Notes: generated from the letters alone by a model not told the origin. A DNA stretch of 64,000 bases from Gymnopus androsaceus JB14 (GCA_009733575.1 ML769515.1:29987-93986); one strand, 5' to 3'. Shown: positions 35,111-47,817, counted from the stretch's first letter. Program-made: numbers and translations.

Positions 35111-35256
35111 GACCCATATGCGATAGGACAAAGTTTTTGGAATGGACAATAATGCAAAATCTAGCGTGTATTATTTTTTGAAAACTTGTTAGAATACTTA
35201 TTATTAGTTATAAAGTGCAATATGTGTGGCCCCGCGTATGGGTGGGCAAAAATTCA

Positions 35257-35257
<1 letters not shown>

Positions 35258-35294
<37 letters not shown>
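35258..35294. repeat. CA microsatellite
   Basis: About 18 uninterrupted CA units between the preceding gene and the repeat block that starts near 35575. The flanks 35111-35257 and 35295-35574 show no gene. Confidence 0.9.
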
Positions 35295-35297
<3 letters not shown>

Positions 35298-35574
35298 TAA
35301 ACAGGACCGGAACGTCAGGACTCGAGTCCAGGGATGGGAGGGTGTGGAGATAAGAGAAATATTGTTTTTGCAGACGAGCGACGAGTCTGGAAGGAGATGG
35401 ATAAGTGCTTATCGGCAAGATGCCGACTCGCACGCATCCTTATCTTATCCTTTGATGAGCCACCCTTGGCAGCTCAGTAACTTGACCTTGACTTGACCAC
35501 AGTCCTTTGTTTCTTCCATCATGTAATCCCTCTGTCTCTCTCTAAATCTCTCCTTATTGTCTTTTTGTGCCATG

Positions 35575-36140
35575 CCAATTTCAGGCTGTACTCAGCTGAA
35601 TCTTTTTCGTTTTTAACACAACTTGCAGGCTGTATTCAGCTGCTATCAGCAAATTTATTCTATCTACAATGCCTTCGGATGCTCTACGCATTTGCTTTAA
35701 TGGCTTTCTTTCTGTTGACCATTGACTCCCATCTCATTCAGGCTGTACTCAGCCGAACCCCAAATCCAACTTCGACACAACTTGCAGGCTGTATTCAGCC
35801 ACTCAGCCACTATCAGCAAATTTACTCTATCTATCTACGACGTCTTCGGATGCTCTACGCATTTGCTTTAATGGCTTTCTTTCCATTGACCATCAACTCC
35901 AATCTCATTCAGGCTGTACTCAGCCGAATTCCCAAGTCTTTTCTGTTTTGAAACAACTTGCAGGCTGTATTCAGCCGCTATCAGCAAATTTATTCTATCT
36001 ATCTACGATGCCTTCGGATGCTCTACGCATTTGCTTTAATGGATTTCTTTCCATTGACTATCGGCTCCAATCTCATTCAGGCTGTACTCAGCTGAATCCC
36101 AAATCCAACTTCGTCTCAACTTGCTGTTTTCACCCGCAGT
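35575..36140. repeat. Tandem repeat with GGCTG-CAGCC hairpin motif
   Basis: Three to four copies of a unit of about 160-170 bp. Each unit has AGGCTGTACTCAGC, then about 45 bp later AGGCTGTATTCAGC, then TGCTATCAGCAAATTTA-like sequence and GCCTTCGGATGCTCTACGCA. GGCTG and CAGCC are perfect complements around a 4-base loop. Related single copies occur at 36375, 42354, 42400, 42551 and 43290, and inverted ones at 25697-25900. Confidence 0.8.
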
Positions 36141-36229
36141 AAATTCAGCCTTCAATCTAGCAATACAACGATTGCCCAGTTGAAGCCCGTTCTGATATCT
36201 ATACTACTCGGCAAACATCTCCAATGGTG

Positions 36230-36620
36230 TTGAACTCATGTCTCACCACTGTCAATCACGAAATTACAGCTCGCTGTATCCATCTTGTCTATTCAAGTGT
36301 CTTATTCGAGAGTCTCACTCGCACGGTTTGGCAAATCCATCTTCCCGTTCAAGTGGATCCGTCGAGTGTTCTTGCAGGCTGCACTCAGTTGTTTGAAATC
36401 ATTCTATATGCATCCTCTTCGCATGGTATGCTTCAGGACCTCCCTGGATTTCTATTCTGGTGTGTTTCTCAATCCATGTCATTGGATCACATCATTTTAA
36501 CCATGCCTTTCCTTTCCTTTAGCTGCCCATATTCCTGGAGATGGTACAACACTGTGAGCTGTACTGTGATCTTACAGTAGGGCGTATGAAGTTGCTTCTC
36601 ATTGTGATACTGGGGTAAGC
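36230..36620 (+). pseudogene. Left flank copy with FAS-like snippet
   Basis: Bases 36249-36286 match 39211-39249, inside the fatty acid synthase relic, with only a few differences (TARCIHL in translation). The sequence after it (36290-36560) resembles 42730-43030: both have a CTCACnTGGTTT-like stretch, a GCTTCAGGAC word and then GTGTGT with CATTGGAT. The left and right flanks of the synthase relic therefore descend from one source. Confidence 0.5.
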
Positions 36621-36724
36621 CTTATCCAATTAACTGATGGCTCTTCCTTACCACTACTTTATCTAGGGTGAGATTGGACGCGACCCACTGTCCAGCTGAC
36701 CATTTGCTCATGCTTATTGGCATT

Positions 36725-39700
36725 AATGTGCTCGTGCTGTCTGGGATGGTGCCAACGTGCTGTCTGGGATGGTGCCAACGTGCTGTCTGGGATGGTGCCG
36801 ACATGCTGTCTAGGACGGTGCCGACAAACATCTTCGCATGGTATACAGATTCTCCATCCTCGAAATTGTCAAGGACAACCCGAAGGACAAGACTGTCCAT
36901 TTCGGTGGTATCAAAGGGCAAGCCATCCGCCAATGTTACATGGAGATGTCTTACGATACTACGGATAAGGATGGGCACATCAAAACCCCCCCTCTTCGTC
37001 GACATTCGTACTCCCAAGTACACCTTCAGCCACCCTAATGGTCTGCTCTTTGCCATGCAATTTGCTCAGATTGCACTCGTTGTTACCAAGAAGGCGGCGT
37101 TCGAAGACATGCGCGCCAAAGGGTTTGTCCAGACCGACTGTGCATTTGCTGGTCACTCCCTCAGTGAATCTTCTGCTTTGGCATCTATTGCCAATGTTCT
37201 TGCCATCTCTGCTCTTGTTGATATTGTCTTTTATTGTGAAATTATGATGCAGCATGCTGTTGAACGTGATTCCGAAAACCGTTCCAACTACACTATGTGC
37301 GCTGTCAATCCGAGCCGTATTTCCAAGAGCTTTAGTGATGCTGCTTTGTGGGAAGTGGTTGAATCCATTTCTCAGCTCACTGGCACTCTTCTGGAGATTG
37401 TAAACTACAATGTTGAGGTATGTGGTCTAATCTACTTTTCTGTTGCTTTTTTCTTACTTATTCTTATTATAGGGACAACAATATGTATGCGCCGGAGAGC
37501 TGGTTGCACTGCAGACTATGGCGAACGTCCTGAATTACCTTAAGGTCAAGAAGATAGATATCACGAAGGTATGTAATATCAATACATTGCACTACGTTCA
37601 ATTCACAGCTGAATTCTTTTAGTTGACCGAGACCTTCTCCATTGAGAAAGTCTAGGAAATGCTTGGAGACATTGTCCAAGAGTGTCACGGTCATTCCTCT
37701 TCCTGGAATCGACATACCTTTCCACTCAAGGTATCTTTGGGCCGGTGTTATGCCCTTCCGAACCTGTAAGCTCTTTATATTTGCTGGTCATCAAATTACT
37801 AACTTCTGTATGATAGATCTCTCCAAGAAGATTGACCCCACGCATTTGAATCCCGATGTACTCATTGGGAACTACATCCCCAATCTGATTGCCAAACCCT
37901 TCGACGTCTCGCGAGAGTACGCTCAAATTATTTACGATCAAACTTCTTCTCCTCGTCTCGGCAAAGTCCTGAGGAAGTGGGATGAGGATAAGTGGGGTCA
38001 GCTGCGAAACGCCAGCAGCTGGTGTACATCATCCTTGTTGAGCTATTGGCTTATCAGTTTGTGTCACCTGTTTGCTAGATTCAAACGCAGGATCTCCTCT
38101 TTGCAAAATTCCACTTTGAACGGCTCATCGAACTCGGTCCTTCTCCAACTCTCACTGGCATGGCAACTCATATGCTCAAGGCCAAGTACGAGATGCAGGA
38201 CGGCTGTGTTTCTCTTACCCGGGAAATCCTCTGCCACGCTAAACATTCGAAGGAGATTTATTACTTGTTTGAGGATGACTGCAAGTGCAGCCAGCGAGCC
38301 AGAAGTCGAAGCGCCTGTTGCTGCTTCTGCCCCTGTTGCATCCACGCCTGCTCCTGTCACCGTCACCGCTCCCGTTGGCGCATCCGGTCTAGCTGCTAGC
38401 ATTGAAGACGTCCCTATCAAGTCTTCCAACATACTCATCGCCATTGTCTCGCAGAAGCTGAAGAAGCCGGTCAGCAAGATTTCCATGTCAAAATCTATCA
38501 AGGATCTCGTTGGCGGAAAGTCTACCCTTCAGAACGAGATCTTAGACAATCTACAGCAGGAGTTTTCCTCTGCTCCTGAGAAGGGAGAGGAGCTGCCTCT
38601 TGAGGAACTCGGACCAGCGTTGGGTAGTGGCCACAGCGGAGCTTTAGGCAAGTACACCACCGGCCTTATTTCACGTTTGATTGGTGGTAAGCTCCCTGGT
38701 GGTTTCAATTCATCGGCTATAAAGGCACATCTTTTGAAATTGTGGGTTTGGGCCCTCTACGGGCTGACGGCGTTCTTCTTCTTGGTACCACCATGGAGCC
38801 CGCTAAGTGGTTGGGTTCGGAAGCTGAGGCAAAAGCTTGGCTTGACGGGGTTACCACAGTGTATGCTCAATGTTCAGGTATCTCTTTGGTGGCCCCTGGA
38901 GCTGCAGGTGGTGGAGGTGGCGGTGGAGGTGGGGTGCTGTTATCAACAGCAAAGAATTCACCAAGTTCCAGGCTGAGCAGGAGCGTTTCACCATGCACTA
39001 CTTCAAACGAGACTCTTGTTCAGGTGAAATTGCATTTGATGCTGAGAAAGCCAACTCGGCAGCTCTCCAGGCCAAGTTGGATAGCATTGCGAAGGAACAC
39101 GGGAACCTCCAGCCTGTTTTCGATCCTTTGAAAGCTTGTTACTTTGACTTGTCTTGGAACTGGGTCCGTCAGGACGCCCTGATAATGTACTAGGATATAT
39201 TCTTTGGATGACTGTCGATCACAAAATTACAGCTCGCTGTATCCATCTTCTCAACCATGCTGACCCTGAGATGTTGGTGTACATGCAGTACACTGTGATC
39301 TGAGCAAGGGAGAAACCTACAAGCTCACCAAATAGTTCGGTCAACAACTCATCCACAACACTTGTCAAGTTATTGGGCAACCACCCGTTTATAAAGATGG
39401 TATGTTTTTTTTCATAACAGTTATCTTTACTTTACTTATACTATACCATTCTAGTCACTTTCCCAGCTGCTCCGCATACAGAGGTCACAAGGGTGAAATT
39501 GTTTATATGGAGGTCTTGCGTGAGAACATTCGCAAATTGGAGGCCTACATGGAAGAAATGGCTCGAAGTGATACGGTCTCGGGTGCCATCAATATCCAGA
39601 GGACAATGTGATGAAGCTCTGGACAATCGTCAAGTCCCAGTCAGAGATCAGCGATGACCAGAAAAACCGCATCAAGGCTCTTTATGAAGGTGTTGTTTGC

Positions 39701-42064
39701 TCGCTGAGAACGAAAGGTGCTGAACCTCGCCCTCGCACTCCTCAAAGCCGAAGGTCCTCATTGCAGTTCCTCCGACCTCAGGTATCTGGTATTGCCACTG
39801 TATCTGCTGATAAAGTCCCTCTTCTGCATCTGAAGAGAAAGGTTGGGACCAACTGGGAGTACAGCAGCAACCTTACCAGTGTCTACCTCGACATCCTCCA
39901 CAAGATTGCCACCGCCGGAACGACTTTCAAGGTTAAGAATGCCTTGCTCACCAGAGTTGGTAAAGGCTCAATTGGCATTGAAGTGGTCAAGGGCTTGTTT
40001 TCTGGTGGTGTGCACATTGTCATCACCACATCCCGCCACAACCGCTCAACAGTTGAATATTACCAGTCTATATTCCAGACATTTGGAAGTCGCGGATCTG
40101 CTCTTACCGTCGTACCTTTCAACCAAGACTTGAAGCAGGACATGGAAGCTCTTGTTAACTACATTTGGAATGGATCTCAACTTCATTCTTCCCTTTGCTG
40201 GAATTCCTGAGAATGGCTGTGAGATTGATGGTATCAACAACAAGTCCGAGTTGGCTCACTGCATCATGTTGACCAACTTGTTGCATATTCTGGGAGCAGT
40301 CAAGGGAAAGCAAGCCAGCTGACAATTCCTCACTTGTCCGATGCAGGTCATCCTTCCATTATCCCCCAACCACGGTTTGTTCGGTAATGACAGCTTGTAC
40401 TCCAACTCGAAGATTTCTTTGGAAACGCTCTTCCAGCATTGGACTTCAGAAAGCTGGGGTGAATATCTCAGTCTCACTGGGGCTGTTATTGGGTACGTTG
40501 CAACTTTTATTGAGCCTCGGTCATTTCCAACTTTCTTTTACTAGGTGGACTCGTGGTACAACACTTATGGGGCCGAGAAACATTGTTGCTCACAAGCTCA
40601 AAAGCTATGGCATCCGCACGTTCTCTGAAAAGGAGATGGCTTTCAATATCCTTGGTCTTATGCACCCGCTTCTTTTCAGTATCACCCAAGTTGAACCGAT
40701 CTGGGCTGATCTCAATGGTGGGATGGACCGACTCCCTGACCTGGCAGAGATCACTACTCGTATTCAAAGCTCTCTGATGAAGGAGAGTGACCTCCGTTGC
40801 GCTATCGCTCATGACAACGCCACTGACTACAAGATTCTCAACAGAGTTGACACAGAATGTTTGATCCAGACTGTCGATGTTCTCCCTCGCGCTAATTTCC
40901 GCTTCAAGTTTCCTGATCTCGAGACTCAGGAAACTCTCATCAATGTCACCAAGCTTTGTGATCTGATTGATTTAGAGAAAGTCATGGTCATCACAGGCTC
41001 TGGTGAAGCTGGGCCATGGGGTAATTCGCGTACTCGCTGGGAGATGGAGGCTTGAGGCTCATTCACCATCCATTGAAGGTGCTATTGAAATGGCTTGGAT
41101 GATGGGGTACATCAAGCACTTTGATGGTCGTCTGAAAGATGGTTCATTATCTATTTTCATAGTGCCAACGCTTTACAGTCTCTCAAAATTGCTTGTGACA
41201 CCATCTTGTCAGGCAAGGCCAAGGTCATGGTTGCCAGAGGTTTTGATGATATCAATAAAGAAGGTTCTTATGAGTTTGCTATGGGCTGCAATGGAGATGT
41301 CTAGACCAACTGCAAGTACTCACGCAGGGGTGAGTTCCTTCGTCTTCCACTCTAGTTCTTTTACTGATTCGCGTTACAGTTCATGGAAGCACAAGGTAGT
41401 GGCATGCACATCGTCATGAGCGTGAAGACTGCTTTGGAACTTGATTGCCTTGTTCGTTGCATTTTGGGCTTCACCTCTACTTCTACGTATGTCTTTGCTT
41501 CTTTTGACTTTTAGTTTTAACTCATCTCTTCTACTAGTGACAAGGCTGGCCGATCTGTCCCTGTTCCTGGTCGTGGACCGCTTACCGTCGCTCAAGAAAT
41601 CCCTTCAAAATGCCTTCTTCCTATTCTTGATATTGCCTATCGCTCCACCAACTCTCCTTCCATCGCACATAAGTCTTGCAATGGCTTGCTCATGAACAAA
41701 CACAATTACAGGATGAGATTGAGGCTCAGAAGGCCTCTGGGGAAACTGTTGACAAGGAGTACTATTTGTCAAGAGTGGCTGCAATCAAGCAAGAAGCTGC
41801 ACGTCAGGAGAAGGAGGCGCTTGCTACATACAGGATGCTAGAAGGAAGTGATCCTCACATTGCTCCTCTGCGCCAAGCATTGGCTGTATGGGGTCTGACC
41901 ATTGACGGCATCAATGTCCTTTCTATTCACAGTACCAGTACGCAGGCCAACATTATTTTACAGCTCAATCTCTACATTTTGCTTTTACTGATGTCCCAAA
42001 CAGGAGGAGAACGAGACTCATTTTTGGAACTCGATTTTCAAGAACCTTGGCTGAACTCTGGGTA
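36725..42064 (+). pseudogene. Fungal type I fatty acid synthase, internal fragment
   Basis: Relic of the single-chain fungal synthase that builds long-chain acyl-CoA in the cytosol. In order: malonyl/palmitoyl transferase (36840-38280) with [15 protein letters not shown] where GHSLG is usual; Ala/Pro linker (38290-38390); acyl carrier domain with LVGGKSTLQNEIL (38508-38550), keeping the Ser that carries phosphopantetheine; ketoreductase (39750-41040) where LLTRVGKGSIG has lost the first Gly of the NADPH loop; and part of the ketosynthase (41050-42060) keeping VLSIHSTSTQAN but lacking the segment with the active-site Cys. Upstream AT/ER/DH and the downstream phosphopantetheinyl transferase are absent. 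Introns remain, so it arose by DNA duplication. Many frameshifts, deletions near 37670 and 41160, and stops of the TGA/TAG kind. Confidence 0.85.
36733..36824. repeat. 23-bp tandem repeat inside the FAS relic
   Basis: Four copies (36733, 36756, 36779, 36802) of CGTGCTGTCTGGGATGGTGC plus three bases. The first encodes the AVWDGAN segment expected in the transferase domain. Because 23 is not a multiple of three, the expansion breaks the frame. Confidence 0.85.
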
Positions 42065-42339
42065 ACATTGTTTTGTATCTTGTTGGCTTAACTGTATATA
42101 GTCTGCTTTATGGATAAAAATTGCCGTGTGTTTGACCTCAATTAGGTCTTCGCATGAATCACTTTGATCACCCCAAAAGTTCTTTGCCGAACCAGGGGTA
42201 GCTCGGCCGGAAGTTTTCGCAAACCCTTATGTAAGATCTGATCTTGGAGAGATGCGATTTGGCGCCGTCCTGGTCCTTTCTTTTCTCCCCTCATGTAACC
42301 TTCCAACCAACGAGCTCCAGTATCTATCCCGAACCAATC

Positions 42340-43330
42340 TCATACTGAACTTCAGGCTGTACTCAGCCGATTTGAACTTCACCTTTCGCCAAACTTGCAG
42401 GCTATATTCAGCCGCTATACAACTCTTGCCAGTCTCTCTCTACATCCCAAAGCCCTTTCATATCATACTGCAGCATCTTTAAATGAATTTCTTGCTATCA
42501 ATGCCAATTCTGGGCTGGATTCCAAATCTTTTCCTTTTTGACATAACTTGCAGGCTGTAATTAGCTGCTATGATTCTTCTTTTCCAGCTAGAGCATGTGT
42601 ATACAATCGCAGCACTTCTTACATGCCACTTTGACATTGACATACCAGGTAAACGTCTTTAGAGTTACATTGACTTTGAATTCACAATATATCTTTTCTA
42701 GCAATACTCAGCTTCAAAGTTCAATCCAACTCATATACCCAAGTATCTTATTTAAGTCTTGCTCACATGGTTTTGAAAACCCTGCTTCAATACGCATGCT
42801 CTTTGCATGGGTATGTTCTCAGGAAATCTTTCCTGCTTATATCTCACTGACGCTACTTTTTTCCTAGACACGTGATGCGGGTTTCAGGGTTCAAAATCAA
42901 TCCGCATTGCCGCCAGCAAGGAGCTCAGCTGCTTCAGGACTTCACTGGATTATATCCCTCTTTCGACTTTGGTGTGTATTTCAATCCCTGTCATTGGATT
43001 CCATTATTTTAACAATCCCTTTCGTTTAGCTTTCCCATAATATTGAGTGCACGATCCACCAATATTGCGCGTTGTACACACAATCAGGTCCTGTCAGCTG
43101 CTGCCGATCTTTCAGCAGAGTGTACGCAGCCACATTCCATGGATACTTGGGTAAGCCTTATCCAGGCCAATGATCAAGTGGCTCTTATGTTTAAACACCG
43201 ATTGGATCCTCTCTTCTTTCAGTCTGTCCTCAGCCACCAATCCATCAACTTCTTGAATGTTTTGTATTTGAATGCTTGACTGGCAGGCTGTACTCAGCCG
43301 CGTCCTTGGACCTTTTCTTACACAGCGGAA
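42340..43330. repeat. Right flank repeat block of the FAS relic
   Basis: Degenerate copies of the AGGCTGTACTCAGCCG motif (42354, 42400, 42551, 43290) within sequence related to 35575-36600. No gene supported. The stretch 42065-42340 also carries no coding signal. Confidence 0.6.
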
Positions 43331-43550
43331 TCCACCAGTGAATGTCACTATTGTGCGTTAGACGGTGCTGGTATCTCCCTGCCTTTGTGAACTATTCGAC
43401 CAGTACCTCTATTTTTATCTTTCATTCGCGTAGTATGTACATGATCCACCGTCACATGACCTCGGTTATATACGCTAACGACGAGTAACGTTCTTCGTTC
43501 TCTTCATTCCTTCACTCCCTTCTTTTTTGTTACTGTTTTGGCTCCTCAAT

Positions 43551-45905
43551 ATGTCCGGCACGAAGCGTTCCAGCAGTGAGAAGGTGCAGGAGGCTAAGAA
43601 GCATAAACCAGTTGACCCGCAGTCTACCAGCACCTCCGCGACCAAAAAGTGAAGAACGACTGACCCGCAGTCTACCAGCGGTACCTCCGTAACCAAAAAG
43701 CCCAATGCAGCTGCAGCCTCCAGTTCCCGTACGATGCGCAGTGGAGGCGCAGCGCAAGCGCCCCCACCGGCAGCTAGAGCCACTGCCAAGTCTAAATCTA
43801 AACCTACACCTATACCTACACCCAAACGCAAAACTTCCACATCCAAATGCACAGCCACGAACGAGTTTAATGCTGCATACATTCATGGGGCGGCTCCTGC
43901 TGACAGTTCTCGTCGAAGTACTGCTTCTTTCTTGCTTAATTTATATCCTCTAATCCCCTTTCCAGAGGTTCATGTTATTTACCAAACGCAACTCAAATTA
44001 ATTACCTCTGTAAGTGTTTAGCCTTCCCTGTCCTTCGGTTCCGTCTTTGATGCTCCTTCATCAGTTTTTACATGCTTCAGAGGGTCATCGCACCTAAGAA
44101 GGTCATCTTGCCTAGTATGTCCACTATCTATTGGATTCATTTTGTTTATTGCTAACCTTCCATACAGGCAGTGATTTCAATGCAGGTTTGGAACCCGTTG
44201 ATTTGGAAACAAAACATTCACAGAAGCTCACGCAGGACCATTCGGAAGTTCCCCTCGCTGAGTCAAAGAAGCCCAAGGAAGACCGCTCAAAAGTCTCCCT
44301 CTCTGGGGAGGATCTCGATGAAGATAATGACGAAGATATCGATGAAGAGGAAGAGGAAGAGGAAGATGATGAACTTGAAGCAGAATCAACGGAGTTGATG
44401 GCAGAGCCAAAGGGGGAACAAGATAACGTGAGACCTTGATCTTTCTGAGGACATTTCATATTCTTGATACCTTCACAGATGGTTGTCGAAGACATCACTT
44501 CCACCTCGAAGCAAAAGAAGCAGAAGAAGCAGAAGAGGAGCTGTAAAAACAGGAACAAATTGAAGGTTCTACTCTTGGACTTTGAGGACATCGATGGTTC
44601 AGAAGCGCTCCTCACCCTTGGAAAATTGGTATATTGGAAAGGAGCATGTCTTCAGGACATGTTCCCTGCTAGTGATACTGTCCACTACTTGGAGTGGAAG
44701 TCCATCGTTGATGATTTGTCACAGAAGGATCCGAGGAAGACAGCGTTACAGATCATTGGCCTGGAAATACCGCTCCGACAAAGAGCGGTCAAATACGTTT
44801 GTTATTGTGCTTGATGTTGTCTGACTTGCTTAATGATTTGTGCAGGCCAACTATGCTACTAGCAATGTACGGCGTGAATTCGGTCACCATGCTCGAACTC
44901 TCGTTTGTTCTACATTCAATCTTGCTGGAGATGATTGCTCCACTACCAAAATTGTGTGTAACTTCCCAATGGTTTCAGTTTGTTGAACTGATGGTTTTCA
45001 AGGCCACTTTTGTTGCTGGTCTGCTCCATGATAGAATGTTTCATTATGCTACTTTCGACTTGGAAACACTGGAGTTTGAGAAAACTATGCCTTTCCTCTC
45101 GACTCTCATTCCAAGAATTCTTCATACAGCCCTTGTTATCCAAGCTACAAAGGCTGATGCCCTCATTTTAGCTGAACTGAAACAGCAATGCCATGTTCCA
45201 CTCAAATTAATAGCTCTCATTGTTACGCTAGTATGTCTCCATTCTTGCATGTTCCTTATGTGATCTGATAAGTGTTTCCAGATCGAACATGTTCTTTGTG
45301 AATACTCTTCAGGATACTCCCGGACTGCGCAGTTTCTGGAGAAAAATGACAGGGCAAAGTACTACGTTCTCTCTTTTCTATCCATTTATTTGACATTGAA
45401 AATACTCAGTTACCAATCCATCTGTGCCACGTTGATGGATCTCAAGAAAAAATCCCCGCGTTACTCCGACCGTCTGCAACGGGGTACCTACAAAGCCATG
45501 ATGTACGTCTTCTTATGTTTCCTTTACTTGTCCATGAACACCTTTACCCAATGGCACATAGGAGGATTAATCTCGGTTCACTGTCCTAAACAAGAATATG
45601 ACTGGGAAGCACTCAAAGAATATGCTTTCAAACTGGACAAAGCATCCGAAGCGGGAGAACAAGAATACAGTGACAGTGAGAGTGACGATGAGAAGGACGT
45701 TGGGAAGGGCATTGAGAGGGACGGTAAGAGAAATGGTGAGATGGACGGTGAGAGGGACGGTGAGAGGGAAAGTGAGAGCGGCGGTGAGAGTAGTGGTAAA
45801 AAGGGTGACAAGAAGGACAGTGAGACCAGCGTTGCTGATGATGACCACTCCAACAACAGCACTGGCGCGAAGATTAGCGCATCTGAAGATACCCCCAACA
45901 CCTAG
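43551..45905 (+). CDS. Uncharacterised multi-exon protein, nuclear-like
   Basis: An ATG at 43551 opens a Lys/Ser-rich N-terminus (SGTKRSSSEKVQEAKKHKP); a TGA near 43648 interrupts it, perhaps a former CGA. Several short introns follow (for example 44797-44845, 44954-45002, 45231-45281, 45359-45409, 45503-45561). Features: an acidic run of about 20 Glu/Asp (44320-44380), a basic patch KQKKQKKQKRSCKNRNK (44510-44565), then a helical core (VRREFGHHARTLVCSTF, ATFVAGLLHDRMFHYATF, RILHTALVIQATKADALI, YSDRLQRGTYKAMM). At the last junction the phase does not fit the charged tail (EYDWEALKEYAFKL through Asp/Glu/Lys/Ser repeats), so an indel or a wrong junction is likely. The core loosely resembles DUF6532-type proteins of mushrooms; I am not sure of this. 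Confidence 0.45.
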
Positions 45906-46119
45906 CCAGCATTGCTAGATCCCAGTAACTATTGCTAACGTTGTCATCTTTTGTTTTACTGAGCTCTTGATCTAGGCCCCCACCTGCATTGTACATAGGT
46001 TCATCCTTTGTCTTCTTTTGTTACTGCACATGCAGCTGAACTTTGTACAGTTTCTCTCGCTCATTAATTTAACACCAACAATGTCGAATGTACATAAACT
46101 TGCAGTTGGTGGCTTTCTT

Positions 46120-46690
46120 TCTGATTTTGTTGAATTCACCATTGATCTATTGCTAGAAATTGGATTTCGCGTCGTTTATGCAGTAGGTGAATTCTTCGAA
46201 GGTTAGAAGTCGATACGATATTCTTCTCAGATGTTCTCTCCTCTGTCTCCGCTATCTTGCGTCGAACCCACTATTGATCTATCACTAAAAATTGGATTTT
46301 GCATCATCATTTATGCAGTAGGTGAACCTTCTTTGAAGGTTGGAAGTTGATATTGACATTCTTCTCAGATGTTCTCTCCTCTGTCTCTGCTATCTTGCAT
46401 CAAACTCACTAATGATCTCTCACTAAAAATCAGATTTCGCGTCATTTATGCAGTAGGTGAATATTCTTCAAAGGTCTGGAAGTCAATATTGATGTTCTTC
46501 TCAGATGTTCTCTCCATCTCCGCTACCTTGCAAGGACTTACTATATGTCATATTGCATGTCTTTCGTCTTCATGCAGTAGTGCTACCTATGAAGGTTGGA
46601 AGTCGATATTGACGTTCTTCTCAGATGTTCTCTCCATCTCTGCTACCTTGCAAGGCTTACATATTCATATTGCATCTCTTTTTTTGATAT
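46120..46690. repeat. Tandem repeat, about 110-150 bp unit
   Basis: Four diverged copies that share TTGGAAGTCGATATTGACnTT, TTCTCAGATGTTCTCTCC and ATCTCnGCTACCTTGCA words, at about 46140-46250, 46265-46395, 46405-46540 and 46590-46660. The sequence 45906-46120 and 46690-47150 holds no gene. Confidence 0.7.
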
Positions 46691-47159
46691 GCTACCTATT
46701 GCTGAAACAACTGTGCAGGCTGCAATGATTTAACCTCACTCTGTTGCTTCAAGGCCCTACCGTGTTCGTGAAGCTATTGCCATATAATTGCTAACTCTGA
46801 ATCGTTCTTCAGTCTCTGTTTCTTGCCTGCCAAACCTATTCACTCATAGTACGTTGCAGTAGTGTAGCATCATGGATTTACTAACTTGAACTATTTTTTC
46901 CACAGGCTCTACTTCTCGCTGCGGAAGCCGTTACGCTCATCAGTATGTTGTGATGGTGTAGCACTGTGGATTTTGCTAACGCTAACTGTTTATGCACAGG
47001 CTCTTCGTCTGTGAAACACGTTTCATTCTGTAGGATTGTGGCAGGATTGGTTGCATTGGATGTTTGTTGTATATAGATTATGCTGCGTATATAGCATAAA
47101 ATTGAATGATTATAGATTATGCCACGTGACTGTATACTAGCATGAACATGGCCCCAATG

Positions 47160-47337
47160 TGAACTGAAGTGGAAAGGAAGTGATTTCAAGCAAGTTACTG
47201 ATGGCATTGAGTTCCCGGGGGTTGTTTCTAAGTGGCCTGAGTTAATGCTGAAGTGGAAAGGAAGTAATGTGAAGTGAGTTGCTGATGGCATTGAGTTTCC
47301 AGGGGGTTGTTTTCAAGTGGCCTGAGTTAACAGGCAG
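47160..47337. repeat. Tandem duplication, about 88 bp
   Basis: Two copies of a unit with GAAGTGGAAAGGAAGT, GCTGATGGCATTGAGTT and GGGGGTTGTTT followed by AAGTGGCCTGAGTTAA. The first starts near 47163, the second near 47251. Confidence 0.8.
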
Positions 47338-47350
47338 CCAGATAGAAGTA

Positions 47351-47486
47351 CCATCAGCTCATTTGAGAGTAGACAAGGGAGAATTAAGGTATCCTGAATA
47401 AGACACTCAGGATACTTCAAAATGACCCAGAGCACTTTCCATTCACCTCTTAATTCTCCATTGTCCACTCTCAATCAAGCTGATGG
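47351..47486. repeat. Long hairpin, possible small MITE
   Basis: Arm 47351-47388 (CCATCAGCTCATTTGAGAGT and onward) is the imperfect reverse complement of 47449-47486, with about four mismatches in 38. A second small hairpin (GTATCCTGA and TCAGGATAC, near 47389-47416) lies inside. The 136-bp unit has no coding capacity and no clear target duplication. Confidence 0.6.
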
Positions 47487-47514
47487 TGCTCTTTAATTGC
47501 TTCAATTCAACCTC

Positions 47515-47720
47515 ACCCAGCTTCAGTCAATGTGAGTCAACCTCAGCTTAACCTCAGTCAGCCTCAGTCAGCCTCAGTCAACCTCAGTCAGCCTCAGTTA
47601 ACCTGAGTCAACCTCAGTTTAACCTCAGTCAGCCTCAGTAAACCTGAGTCAACCTCAGTTTAACCTCAGTCAGCCTCAGTAAACCTGAGTCAACCTCAGT
47701 TTAACCTCAGGCAACCTGAA
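47515..47720. repeat. CCTCAGTCAA minisatellite
   Basis: About 20 short units built from AACCTCAGT and CAGCCTCAGT, in higher-order blocks of about 46 bp in the second half. It directly precedes the truncated end of the minus-strand gypsy element. Confidence 0.85.
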
Positions 47721-47817
47721 TAAACATTAAGATACCTTCCCAACACTTCAATTCACTTCTATCTAACCTTAGATCATCAAGGACTCCCAGAAGACACACT
47801 TCTTCAACTTCAGTTTA

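Noticed and set aside
36224..36580. Plus-strand frame of 118 codons as a gene
   Set aside because: Only the short TARCIHL segment has meaning, as a snippet of the fatty acid synthase. The rest is repeat flank.
45567..45901. Minus-strand Thr/Leu- and Ser/Pro-rich frames
   Set aside because: They are shadows of the charged tail repeats of the plus-strand gene at 43551-45905.
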